From Symbiodinium natans (taxonomy: Eukaryota; Sar; Dinophyceae; Suessiales; Symbiodiniaceae), in assembly GCA_905221605.1 (NCBI GenBank), contig CAJNDS010001191.1, forward strand, positions 586,644-650,643: a stretch of 64,000 bases of DNA, written 5' to 3'. Position 1 is the first letter of the stretch. Each line of letters begins with the position of its first letter. Position numbers and translations under genes: made by a program. A model generated the notes under the pieces. The model saw only the letters and a list, made by a program, of their open reading frames with translations, did no database searches and was not told where the DNA came from. Below, one piece after another: positions 11,177-20,976 of this stretch.

Positions 11177-11530
11177 GTAAGCTGATCAAGACTGCCTTTG
11201 AGGTCCTTGATGCACAGCACTGTCAAACAAAATCCTGCAAGGCTGTGTATGCCTGCATGGAAGCCCTACCCATGGAAGCCCTACCAAAACGTATCGGATC
11301 GTGTTCTTAGTATCAGTATCGCGCTGAGGTTTTCGTTTTAAATGCGCCTAGGTGGGAGACCTTGTGGTCCTCAGCGATACGATCCTGCCGAAGAGTCTGC
11401 GGCTGCGGTACGCTGTTGTCATGCAGGCTACAGCCAGCAGTAATTCCAACGCTTACTTGCTACCTGCTACTTGTAGCTGATTCGAGGTTGTGACATGTGC
11501 CACGGGCTGAAAAGATTAACAGATGTGCAG

Positions 11531-11991
11531 TTCCAGTGCAGGTGCACGAGAAGCACTACACAGCGAGAACGTTGGCAGAAGATAAGGCGACCTCGCTGGA
11601 GGAATGCTGGCCTTTCAAGGAGGATGCCGTGCTCGAGAGCACGGTCGGCCGACTGGGAAGCCGAGTGCGCGTTGCGGAGGGGTGGCACGGCTGCGTGTGT
11701 TTTTCCGGGATATTTAAACGCAGGTTTCTAGAATTTTGGGCTTTGTCCAAAGACCCGGGCTTGTTGCACCCACGCCAAGGTCCTATTCTGGCTGCAGTGG
11801 CAAGGTGGCCAAGGCGCCCGGCCACCCGATATTCCCGGTCTTCCGCCAGTTCAGGCGTGCATGCCGGGCTGTGCTGCGTGGGGGTCGGTATTTTCACCGT
11901 TCTTGTTGTCGGCGTTTTAGTTCTTTGTCTTTTGCTTCCTTCTTTCGTATGGCGGGACAGCAAGCAAGCAAGCACAACCTATCAACCCTAG
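11531..11991 (+). CDS. Exon 2 with C-terminal membrane segment, copy C
   Basis: Partner of 3646-4088 and 5870-6312, with the acceptor GTGCAG ending at 11530. In the first half the differences from copy B are silent (CAT/CAC, GAC/GAT, GTG/GTT), which supports this frame as coding. Further on R becomes W, W becomes C and A becomes S. An 18-base in-frame insertion near 11715-11755 keeps the frame. The hydrophobic segment and tail are preserved. Confidence 0.5.
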
Positions 11992-13570
11992 AAACCCCAA
12001 GCTCCTAACACGCACATATAAAGGACCGAGACCCTGAAAACAAACAACCTGAAACCTTAAACACCTTAAACCTTGAAAACGCTAAAATTTTTCAGCTTGG
12101 AAGCCCTAGAAAGCCAGATGCAGGAACGGCAAACTGCAGTACGTCATCAATGTGCGTTTGGATGACGGCAGGCGCCGGTGTTCTGCTTGAGTGGGGTCTT
12201 AGGATGTTTTAGGCGAGTGCTAGCAAGTGTGTAACCATGGCTTGTTATCCTGGATGGCAGGGACGAGCAGTTCCTGTTCTCGGAGCTCCGGGCAGATTGA
12301 GCACTCTAAACAAGAGAGAAAAAAAAGTCCCATCGCGCGGAGGGGTCGATATGATTGCTGTTCAGTGTAGGGCAAAACAAGCAAACAATCGTCGGACAAG
12401 CAAGCACGCAAGCAAGCTAGGAAGCAAGCAGTCGGTCCACTTTGTTGCGTGTCAACATGCGCTGCCTAACAGTGACACACTCTCACGCATTTGCACTTTT
12501 GCAAATGTGGGGAGTTGCCCCCCCCCCCCCCCCCCCCACTCCTCCACCTCTCGCGCCACAGAAAGCCTCCCAAGTCATACGAAAAAAAAAGGTATATGGG
12601 TTGTGGCTGTAGCCTCCTAGCACCTCAAGTCGGGTGTTGATGAATACAGGATGCTGGCAGGGACTCCAATCCTTTTGCACAACCCATAAGACCTACAATC
12701 ACTTTGCACTTGCAATCCGCAAACACAGGAATTCCGGAGAACAGGGTTGTTACGGTTTATTGGAGCCGTCTCTTGATACCCTCGAATTCAAGGAATCTTG
12801 CTAACATGAAGTCATCCTATAGTATACGTACGATATACGATATACGTACACTTTGTTAAGCAACGTCATGTGGAGGTTACCTTGAAAGTTTTCATGCCTT
12901 GTGTATTTATCATGGCTACCGTGGTTCCCTGATTCTGATGTCAGAGTTTCCGGCAGGCCTTCTCAGCGTCTGAGGAGATCCCACGCGCTTTCGGCAGCTG
13001 CAAAAAGTGTAAATTTCAGGATCCTGGCACGTAGTCTCTGCCTCTTCCGCTGAGTTCGGTGGGATACTACATGTGCGTCTTCAGACAGTGAGGAGCCAGG
13101 TACACTTATTGAAAGTCTCTGAAGAAAAGAACAAGAAGAGTGAGAGACGGAAAGAGCGGCCACCGATCCGTGCCCGACCCAAGAACACCAAACTCCGCTC
13201 CGGGGCGACTACCTGCCCAGGGTTTCGATCTTGAAACGAAACGCAACAAAGAGAGACCCAGCGAGCGAGAGCAGAAGACGGGGAGGGAGCGAGGGCGGGA
13301 GTGAGGACGGCCGGACGGATGAGCATGTGCTGCCATTTCCCAGTGGTCTGTGCCCCAACACAGCCTGTGGTCGACTACTCGACCGGCCATGGTGATAGAG
13401 GCTGGCCCTTTTTTCCTTTTTGTAGGGTTGGGGTTTTCTTATAATCCGCTCCCGGGTCTAGTCTTGGGTTTTTGGAGGCAGGGCCAGGCAGGGCCCCGGA
13501 TTTTGGGTTTGGGGGTTCTACTCTTGGGGATGGGTGGGTTCACCTTGCCGGCTTCCAGGGAGTGCTTCAA

Positions 13571-13703
13571 CATAGCTACCATTTGCTTAAGAACCCCCAG
13601 AAATGAGAAAAAAGAATCCTTCTATTGCCTTGTATTGCCCTTATAAGGAAGAATATTGTTTTTTATTTCTCGGGGGTGCTTGAAGTCTTAAGCAAATAGC
13701 TGA
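13571..13703. mobile_element. MITE family 1, second-unit copy
   Basis: Partner of 7908-8042, with the same ends and core and small indels only. The insertion predates the 5.65-kb duplication. Confidence 0.75.
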
Positions 13704-13739
13704 TAGGGATGTGTCAGAGTTGTTTGCTGCACTTTGCAG

Positions 13740-13902
13740 CGATGTTGCAATGCAGGGTCAGTCGCGTTCAAGACAGCGCAACTTTCGTGACAGCCCAGTC
13801 TTTGTCTTTGCCGCCAGGACGGCCGTCCAGCAGTTGAACTTGCGAAGTTCGAGCAGGCGGGGGAACACAGGGCCGAGACGGAGAAGCTTAGATAGGCCCT
13901 GA
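13740..13902 (+). CDS. Candidate exon, basic Ser/Arg-rich (second copy)
   Basis: Partner of 8057-8236. Reads AMQGQSRSRQRNFRDSPVFV, then FAARTAVQQLNLRSSSRRG, and ends with TAG after LDRP. Function is unknown. Confidence 0.25.
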
Positions 13903-13964
13903 CCCGGAGGAAGAACCGCAATGAACATCGTCGCCAGCTAATACAGGGGCCTTGATAATTTGAT

Positions 13965-14301
13965 TTTTTTTTTTTGGGGGGGGGGGGGGGTAGTTAGTTT
14001 AATTATCAGGGAACCCTAAAAGGGAACACTATTCGTAATTCTTCCGACCCCTATATTACGCCGTAGTATCTGCACAAGAATGTAATGCTAGCTGCAAGAG
14101 CCGCTGACACGACACATTGCTGGGTTTAGGGTTTAGGGCTTAGGGCTCAGGGCTTAGGGCTTAGGGTTTAGGGTTTAGGGTTTAGGGTTGGCTGCAAGCA
14201 CCCTACTATGGGGGCCAGAATAATGACTCATGGTCTACCCTTGTGGTCTCTACAAAATCAAAAGAACAACCCCCCCCCCCAAAAAAAAAAAAAAAAAAAC
14301 C
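13965..14301. repeat. T-run/G-run and C-run/A-run blocks with telomeric tract
   Basis: Contains a T run passing straight into a G run (13965-13990), a telomeric tract (14121-14190), and a C run passing into an A run (14271-14300). The first unit has only short homopolymers at the matching places, so these runs expanded recently. Frames across them are artefacts. Confidence 0.7.
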
Positions 14302-14524
14302 TCTTCTAACTATAAGTCCCCTATGTTCGGAGATACTCAGACACGCGCCTTCAGGTTGCCACCTCCTGAGACCCGCAAACTGGGGCTCTGCCTGTTTTAC
14401 CTTCTCAGGTTCCCCATGCATTCGACCCCCTACTTCTATGTATATACTACCCTCTACACCCGATTCTGTGCAAAGGATCTCAGAGTGGCTCTTTGCCCTT
14501 AGCCTCAATCCCTGGAGTCCAACC

Positions 14525-15071
14525 AGGGTTTAGGCGTTTAGGGGTTTGGGGGTTTGGGGGTTTAGGGGTTTAGGGGGTTAGGGGTTTAGGGGTTTAGGGT
14601 TGTGCTTCTCAAAACGTGTAGGATTTCGAGCTATGGCACCCTAGTAAGTGTCCAGTTTAAGGAGGCTTATGCCTGACCATCCACCGCTCACATTACAAAC
14701 GCCCTCCCTACAACAAGAATTCTCCCTACAACTAAGAAGCAAAAGAACTCACCCTCAACCCCAAACCTTGCAGCCCTAAACCCCAAACCCCAAACCCCAA
14801 ACCCTAAACCCTAAACCCAAAAATCCCTAAACCCTAAAAACCCTAAAATCCCTAAAAACCCTTAGCGCGCTGAAATCCTCGAAGCTCAGGACAAGGAGAA
14901 CCTGAGACCCAAAGCGTCAGGGCGATCCGCAGCGGTCCTGGCAGAGGCAAGGCCATCTTTCAGGCGTTCCAGGGTTTGGGGTTTGGAGTTTAGGGTCTAG
15001 GGTTTAGGGTTTGGGGGTTTGGGGGTTTAGGGGTTTAGGGGTTTAGGGGTCTAGGGGTTTGGGGTTTAGGG
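14525..15071. repeat. Telomeric tracts around the LTR element target
   Basis: TTTAGGG tract 14525-14605, unique filler 14606-14765, CCCTAAA tract 14770-14865, 110 bp of filler, then a TTTAGGG/TTTGGGG tract 14970-15071 into which the LTR element is inserted. No supported gene. Confidence 0.85.
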
Positions 15072-15350
15072 TGCGGAGCTGCAATTGGTATTGTAGAAAG
15101 GAGTTAGTGTTGGAAGTTGAAAGGGTTAATGAACCCGTAAACTATGTTTGGCTCAAGGATGGCCAGCCCGTCCAAAGAAAAAAGTCCGTGTTTGGGAGTG
15201 AGGGTTGGGTTAGTGCCCCTCTACTTGTGTAAGGGTGCCCCTTCCTTGTTGCTCTTATCCGTGTTCTTGGTTGTTTCTTGGTTCGATCTGGGAAATATAA
15301 GTTCAGGGCGATTAGGGGAGTTGATTTCCTTCCTTGGTTGTCCCCCCGTA
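15072..15350 (+). repeat. 5' LTR
   Basis: Begins TGCGGAGCTGCAATTGG and ends TCCCCCCGTA (TG...TA rather than TG...CA). It matches 23624-23902 over all 279 bases as far as I can read. It should carry the promoter and the R region. It includes the spliced-leader-like sequence at 15135-15157 and a short frame starting at the ATG right after it. Confidence 0.92.
15135..15157 (+). promoter_or_regulatory. Spliced-leader-like sequence inside the LTR
   Basis: CCGTA, seven bases, then TTTGGCTCAAG. The dinoflagellate spliced leader has CCGTA, five bases, then TTTGGCTCAAG. Sixteen of its 21 defined bases match in order, including the whole 3' half. An ATG follows two bases later. The same sequence is in the 3' LTR at 23687-23709. 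It may be a relict of a trans-spliced transcript that was reverse-transcribed. A chance match cannot be excluded. Confidence 0.5.
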
Positions 15351-15364
15351 GGTTATGAGCCCAA
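15351..15364 (+). other. Primer-binding site (half initiator tRNA-Met)
   Basis: GGTTATGAGCCC begins directly after the LTR. It is the exact reverse complement of GGGCUCAUAACC, the anticodon arm of eukaryotic initiator tRNA-Met. Drosophila copia uses the same region through a tRNA fragment cut in the anticodon loop. Plant copia elements instead pair with the tRNA 3' end. Confidence 0.72.
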
Positions 15365-15417
15365 ATTAGGTTCCCTGCGGTTAAGTGTTCTTTCAAGGTT
15401 TTTGGGATCAAGAAGCA

Positions 15418-18400
15418 ATGCCTTCTCCGAAGCGATGGCTCCAACTTGCCTCGGATGGTGGACAAGATGGTGGAGCTGGAAATGGTGCAGCTGAGTCTCT
15501 GGGTGAAAGATCGGTGTTGGAAGAGGTGATTCCCGGCGCTGAAGAACATCTGGAAGAGGCCTTGGTTGCAGAAAGCCCCAATGTGGGTATGAATCCCAAT
15601 AGGGATATGGTTAGCAATGCTGAAGCTGAAGGACGTGCTGTTTCTGTATCGCCAAAGCCTGGTGAGAAAAGGAACTGGGACGCGACTGGTGGTATAGATC
15701 GTGAAATGGAGGTGACTGTTTTACGAGTGTTGCACAAACACGGGTATCAGCCGTCGTCTTCGACTTCGGGTCGAATGGTAGACCAAGAGTCTCAGACCGA
15801 TCTGATTGGAGAAGTGCTGCAAGCGGCCAGGAGGCCTCTGAACAAGATCAAAAGGGATCCATCTTCGAGTTCCCAAGGTGGTGGAAGCGGTCATGAACAG
15901 AAGGGTGCGGACAGCTTTGAAGCTGCACCTGCTGCTGGATACGCCATGGGGGAGGAGGAGATCCTACAGATGGAGGCTGAGAGGTTGCGACAGTTGTCCG
16001 AAGAAGAGGACGAGATGCGACAGGTCTCTGAAAGGGATGGTTTTCGGAAAGACGAGCATCTGATCAAAGCGTGCGATGGGACAACGTGGGAATGGCACCT
16101 CCATGAAGATGGGAGACAATATTATTACTGCCTGGATACGCAGGAAAGCAAGTGGACATTGCCGGTGGTAGGTGAAAAGATGAAGAGTGACGAGGTGGTT
16201 GGGTCTCCTTCGGGCAATGAGCTGGAAATGGAGGCGGCACTGGATTCTTCATCCTCTACTCCGAAGACTGAGTCTACGAGGGCATTCCAGGGTAGTGTAA
16301 ATAGTTTAGGTGAAAAAGATTTTTCCTCTACTATCAGGGATAGCGGTCCTAGGGCTGGTGGTGACGCCCCGACCTCGGGTTCTCCTGATGAGGAGGAGAT
16401 TCCTGGAAACCGAACAGACATCGCTGGAGCTCAACATCTGGATCGGGAAGGAATGGGAGCACTTTCTGAGGGTGTGGCAGCGGTGGAATCGGTAGGTCCA
16501 GAAGAAAAGATTCCCAATGTGGAGATCGGAACTGTGTCGGCTGCAGAAGATCGAGTGGTGGATGTGGTACCTGTCGTTCGGGAATGTGGTCCTGGAGATT
16601 TGGAAGACGGAGGGAAAAGGTCGTGTGTTGCGACTGAGGAGGTCTCTTCGTTTGGTGCCAAGGTTCCTGCCATTCAAAGGGAAAAAGAAGCTTCTGGAAT
16701 AGCTGGAGACACAGAAGATCTGAAAAATGAGGCCTGGAGCGCCAATGATGCGCGGGTCGATGCGCCAGATATTACCTGGAGTGCGAAGGAAGCACGGGTT
16801 GAGGTGCATATGGCGTTACGTTCCACGGGCGACTGCAACAATGGGGCGCAGGTCTCCGCAGCAGCTGATGATGGAGGTTCACAGGTGGACGCACTGGTGC
16901 AACCTGAAGTTAGCAGCGAGGAACGAAATGACAAGGGCTACACCGGAGCCAATGAGGCAGCTGTGGTCAATGATGGTGGAAATTCTCCTTTGGAGGCCAT
17001 GGAACCAAAGGATCCTGCGGTGGAAGAAAGCATGCCTGCCGTGGATGATCGACTCAATTGCCCTGCAGTGGAGGAAGATTTGCCTGCTGCAGAAGGTGTG
17101 ACAAAGGACTCCAATGATGGGTCCACTCCCATGAAGGGAGAAGTGTTGCCGTCTGGAAGTTCGCCGGAAGTCGACACCGAGCGAATTACAGCAGATGAGG
17201 CAAAGCCTTTGGCGGAGAAAAAGAGAGGTCCTGAAGTCCAGGAGCACAAAAAAGATGAGCTTGTGGGACTCGTGGAGCAGGACGAGCAGTGTGACTCAAA
17301 GGTGAAAACAAAGGATGCGCCAGGAGCCGATGATACAGAGGTGGTTTCTGAAGAGCAAGCAAAGAAAGTGCCCCGAGCGGGAGCCTTGGAATCACCTGGG
17401 ACACATTGCTATCAAGAGGGAGATGAGATCGTGGGTCTAGTGCGCTGCATCAATGGGTATGGAGCTTTTTTGGACCATGGTGATTTGAATGTATTGATTC
17501 CTGCAGAAGGGAACAATACGTGCCATTTCAGATTTGGTGATACTGTCAATGGAACAGTGAAACTAGTGGAAGATGATGGTACCATAATCTTGGACACCTT
17601 TCTGGTTTTGGAAGAGGACGTGGAGGACCCTTCCTCAACGCTGCGGAAGTGGAAACCCAGCGGCTGGAGTACGTGGTGGACGAATCCATGGTATGTTGGT
17701 CAGTGGTACCGAGATTCCAACGGTCAATGGGACTGGAAACAGGAGGAAGAGCAATCCGATGAGGAGCTTGTGATACAAGAGTTATCCTCTGAAGAACGAG
17801 AAGAAAGACAACTTTATGGAGAAAAGATCTACAAAGCTCTTCTGGAGAATGGAAACGAAGAGGAAGCCTATGTTGGCAAAATTACAGGGATGCTGTTGGG
17901 TCGCCCGATGGAAGATTTACAGGAGTGTGTTGCAGATCAGGCATTCCTCAATGCGGAAGCTCGGCGCGCGTATGGCATCTTGCAAAATGGTGGTTGGAAG
18001 CCTGATGGTACAGAAAGCACAGGCTTGGGGGAGTTAACCACTTTTTCCCGAAAACAGTACCACAACGCGCTTTTCGAACTGGCATGCAAAAAAAGGAGAT
18101 TTTCTCGACCAGTTGTGGGTGAAGCGGTGGCAACGGTGCTGAATCAAGGGGAAGATGAGTTTTGGAACGCGCTTTGGTTGGACACCAAGCTATTTTTGCA
18201 GGAGCTTGATGGTGCAGTGCAATCCATGAGCAAAAGGGAGAACAAGCCAATGGAAGCCTACATGGACCCTGACCAGTACAAAAAGGCTTACATGACACCA
18301 AAGACTGTGTTGTCACCTGGTTACAGCAAGCTGTGCAAGTTCTTCAATCGGGGAAGGTGTCGCAATGGTGATGAGTGTTCCTATGAGCATCGTCGTTATG

Positions 18401-20976
18401 GTGAAGGTTGGCCAGGAGGAGGGTCAACTGATCCAAAGAATAGCCAAGAAGCTGATGATGAGGATGGGAACATCGGTGACCCTCCCACAGAGGAAGGTAC
18501 AGTGGATGAGGCACAGCAGGAGCGGGAGGATTTAGCCTTCCGGGCCAAGTACAATTTTGGCAAAGGTGCATCAAAGGGTGAGCCTACGTCAGGTGAGCCA
18601 AAAGGTCGGCTGTGTCTGTATTACAATCAAGGTGGTTGTAAATATGGGACTGCATGCAGGTACCTTCACAACGATGACATAGCATTGGAAGGGACTTGGG
18701 AGCCCGGCAAATCTTGGGACAATGCTTCCAGGAAGTCACTAAGGGACGCAGGGTTCCACAATTGCTGTTTCGATTATTACCTCCGAGGACGTTGCCGGAA
18801 AGGGTTAAATTTCTGCAAGTACTCCCATGACGAGATGTCAGAGGAGCGGTTGTCGCTCCTGAAACACTTGGTACAGGTGGCCAATCAGGTCCGGTTTGAA
18901 AAAGAGAGAGGATGGGAGATTACGGATAGAAGCACATTTCAGCCACCTGCAAGTGGGGGAGCTGAATCTTCCTCATCCTCGGCACCGAAAGCACTGCAAA
19001 TGACCAATGTGTCACAAAAAGATGGTGAAAAAGGTACTCTGGATGAAGCAGAAGCTGATGAACAAAAGAATTCAGTGGCTGCATCCACTGGTACTCAGCT
19101 TCAAAATCCGGAGGAGCCAATTGAAAATTGGATGGCTCGCAACGCACACCTGTGGGTGTATACCCCTCATGTAAGTGAGGTGATGATTACGCTTGGTGTG
19201 ACCAATGTGTCGGACTTGCAAGAGTTCATCTTTGTGGAAGATTTGGTTGACAAAGGGATCAACAAAGTGACCGCATGCAAAATTCTGCAATTGGTGGGTG
19301 AGGTCCGATATCGACCGGGAGGACCGGAAAAGGCAGTTCCTTCTGATGCATCTGTACGGGTACAACAATCTTCTGGGAACAAAGGGACTGGAAGAGCGGC
19401 GGTGCGAACCCTCACTCAGGTGCGTGAAGCTGAAGACTCCGGTGCAAAAACTATGCCGAGAGGCTCCTATCGGGAGCTTTTTGATAAGGTCAGGTACCGT
19501 GATGGTTGGACGCTTGCGCAGAGGTCTCCGTTGTGTGTACAGAAGCTGCGGTTGGTGGGAGTTGGAATGCCGCCGGTGAATCCACCAACAAAAAAGTATC
19601 GGTCAAGATCAAACCCTGTGAGAAGGGGAAGGCCCTTGCTGGACAAAAAACAGGTGCGACAGGTGCCACGCTCTCGGTCACAACGACGAGTGCAACCGGC
19701 GGAAGTGGTGGAAAAGCCGAAGCCACTGGAACTGAAGCCTCGTGGTGGGTTGTCGTATCGGTTCAGCAGAGCGTGGGCAGATGTGGTGGATGATGATGAA
19801 CAGGCGGAGGCTTTGGTCTCGTATGCCGCTTCCTCAAGCGATTCAAGCGAAGAGGAGACCAATGCCGTACAACGCCTGAAGGAAATCTTTTTGCAAGAAA
19901 GGGATTCACAGAGAACTGCGAATCGTGGCAATGTTCCGCAAAGTGGTTCTTCAGGCTCCAATGACGGGCCGAAAAAATCGGTTCACCTTGGCGAAGGGCG
20001 CGACAAAGCGTCGCGGGGGGAGACCCGCCAAGAAGTGACTTCACAAGTTTTTTCGCTACCACAACCTTCTCGTCGAGCTGAACGGTCTCAAAAAAGAGCA
20101 AGGGATGGTTCAGTTATGGTTGGTTCGCTGGCGGTGGGCTCCACGGATGAGGTTTTACCTGGGCAAGGTGTTGCTGGACAGGTGAATGTCTCTGAAAGCG
20201 CTCAAGTTCTTCCTGGGCAAGAAGTGGCTGGACAGGAGACGGCGCCGGAAGGAGCAGTACAGATTTCTGGCGAGGAGACTGACCAAAAAGAAGGAGAAGG
20301 TGGGAGCAATGACCTCCGTGGTGATGATGCGAAGATGTTGGATGGTGGTCCGGTGAGGAGTGACCTTCAGCAATTGCTGGTTAAAGGCCTTCTGACTCGG
20401 ATTTATTGGAAGGTTGCAGTTGGCAAGTTGCCGGTGGGGCAAAGAGACTGCCAAAAAGGGTCCAATAAGATGGATCGAAATTTGGTTATTAGCATGTCAT
20501 CCGAGGGTGCAAGCGAACAGGATGAGAACCTGGCACTGGAGGACGATGCTGATCAGTCAATGGGTGACGGTGCAATGGTTGTTCTGGTGTATGATCCAAG
20601 GACGCTGATTCAGTCGCCAACAACTGATTGGGTTATGCGTCGCGGTCTTACCGATCGTTCCGTCTGGCCAGCAATGGCGTACATGGCACAGAGGATATGT
20701 GCTGAAATGGTTCAAGTGGATGAAATGAATGCCCAGCTAGGGACTGGAGCACTCCTTTTTCAAAGGAGAGATCAAGGACATTATACTGACCTGCATCATT
20801 CGTTCCATGAAAACCCGTGCTTGCCGGCGGTGGGGAATTATCCTCTTTCAGTGATGGGTGCCTTGTTGTCTCCTGGTCTGGAAGGGGAATTCAAGAATAC
20901 TGACAAGTTTGGAACTGCTATGGAGGCAATTGCCTACGGATTGGAGCCGCAGTCCAGGCATGGAAGTTCATATTGA
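15418..20976 (+). CDS. Giant multidomain RNA-binding-type protein of the LTR element (ORF1)
   Basis: 1,852 residues from the first in-frame ATG (15418). The frame is open from 15385, but that codon is GTG. Order of parts, numbered from 15418: acidic N-terminus; WW domain 220-249 (W224, YYY 235-237, W246, P249); long low-complexity acidic region; S1-like RNA-binding fold 666-726 (GDEIVGLVRCINGYGAFLDH); MLLE/PABC domain about 796-857 with its signature KITGMLL at 821-827; CCCH fingers at C973/C981/C987/H991, C1066/C1074/C1080/H1084 and C1117/C1126/C1133/H1137; SAM-like helical region about 1238-1294; Arg/Ser-rich basic region; a C-terminal folded block of unknown type. No protease, integrase or RT motif is seen. 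In an LTR element a gag role (RNA packaging) is the default guess. MLLE would bind PAM2 peptides and WW would bind proline motifs, so capture of host RNA-metabolism domains is plausible. The stop at 20974-20976 overlaps the next ATG. Confidence 0.85.
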   Translation: MPSPKRWLQLASDGGQDGGAGNGAAESLGERSVLEEVIPGAEEHLEEALVAESPNVGMNPNRDMVSNAEAEGRAVSVSPKPGEKRNWDATGGIDREMEVTVLRVLHKHGYQPSSSTSGRMVDQESQTDLIGEVLQAARRPLNKIKRDPSSSSQGGGSGHEQKGADSFEAAPAAGYAMGEEEILQMEAERLRQLSEEEDEMRQVSERDGFRKDEHLIKACDGTTWEWHLHEDGRQYYYCLDTQESKWTLPVVGEKMKSDEVVGSPSGNELEMEAALDSSSSTPKTESTRAFQGSVNSLGEKDFSSTIRDSGPRAGGDAPTSGSPDEEEIPGNRTDIAGAQHLDREGMGALSEGVAAVESVGPEEKIPNVEIGTVSAAEDRVVDVVPVVRECGPGDLEDGGKRSCVATEEVSSFGAKVPAIQREKEASGIAGDTEDLKNEAWSANDARVDAPDITWSAKEARVEVHMALRSTGDCNNGAQVSAAADDGGSQVDALVQPEVSSEERNDKGYTGANEAAVVNDGGNSPLEAMEPKDPAVEESMPAVDDRLNCPAVEEDLPAAEGVTKDSNDGSTPMKGEVLPSGSSPEVDTERITADEAKPLAEKKRGPEVQEHKKDELVGLVEQDEQCDSKVKTKDAPGADDTEVVSEEQAKKVPRAGALESPGTHCYQEGDEIVGLVRCINGYGAFLDHGDLNVLIPAEGNNTCHFRFGDTVNGTVKLVEDDGTIILDTFLVLEEDVEDPSSTLRKWKPSGWSTWWTNPWYVGQWYRDSNGQWDWKQEEEQSDEELVIQELSSEEREERQLYGEKIYKALLENGNEEEAYVGKITGMLLGRPMEDLQECVADQAFLNAEARRAYGILQNGGWKPDGTESTGLGELTTFSRKQYHNALFELACKKRRFSRPVVGEAVATVLNQGEDEFWNALWLDTKLFLQELDGAVQSMSKRENKPMEAYMDPDQYKKAYMTPKTVLSPGYSKLCKFFNRGRCRNGDECSYEHRRYGEGWPGGGSTDPKNSQEADDEDGNIGDPPTEEGTVDEAQQEREDLAFRAKYNFGKGASKGEPTSGEPKGRLCLYYNQGGCKYGTACRYLHNDDIALEGTWEPGKSWDNASRKSLRDAGFHNCCFDYYLRGRCRKGLNFCKYSHDEMSEERLSLLKHLVQVANQVRFEKERGWEITDRSTFQPPASGGAESSSSSAPKALQMTNVSQKDGEKGTLDEAEADEQKNSVAASTGTQLQNPEEPIENWMARNAHLWVYTPHVSEVMITLGVTNVSDLQEFIFVEDLVDKGINKVTACKILQLVGEVRYRPGGPEKAVPSDASVRVQQSSGNKGTGRAAVRTLTQVREAEDSGAKTMPRGSYRELFDKVRYRDGWTLAQRSPLCVQKLRLVGVGMPPVNPPTKKYRSRSNPVRRGRPLLDKKQVRQVPRSRSQRRVQPAEVVEKPKPLELKPRGGLSYRFSRAWADVVDDDEQAEALVSYAASSSDSSEEETNAVQRLKEIFLQERDSQRTANRGNVPQSGSSGSNDGPKKSVHLGEGRDKASRGETRQEVTSQVFSLPQPSRRAERSQKRARDGSVMVGSLAVGSTDEVLPGQGVAGQVNVSESAQVLPGQEVAGQETAPEGAVQISGEETDQKEGEGGSNDLRGDDAKMLDGGPVRSDLQQLLVKGLLTRIYWKVAVGKLPVGQRDCQKGSNKMDRNLVISMSSEGASEQDENLALEDDADQSMGDGAMVVLVYDPRTLIQSPTTDWVMRRGLTDRSVWPAMAYMAQRICAEMVQVDEMNAQLGTGALLFQRRDQGHYTDLHHSFHENPCLPAVGNYPLSVMGALLSPGLEGEFKNTDKFGTAMEAIAYGLEPQSRHGSSY

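Larger units (their letters stand above)
8948..14605. repeat. Segmental duplication, second unit
   Basis: This is a second, single-gene copy of the unit at 1138-8947. By eye it differs by a few percent plus indels in telomeric tracts and homopolymers. The gene copy here is C (10444). Non-genic parts (8948-10440, 12000-13700, 13950-14600) hold telomeric tracts, GA-rich sequence, MITEs and poly-G/poly-A runs. I see no conserved frame in them apart from the small one at 13740. Confidence 0.85.
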
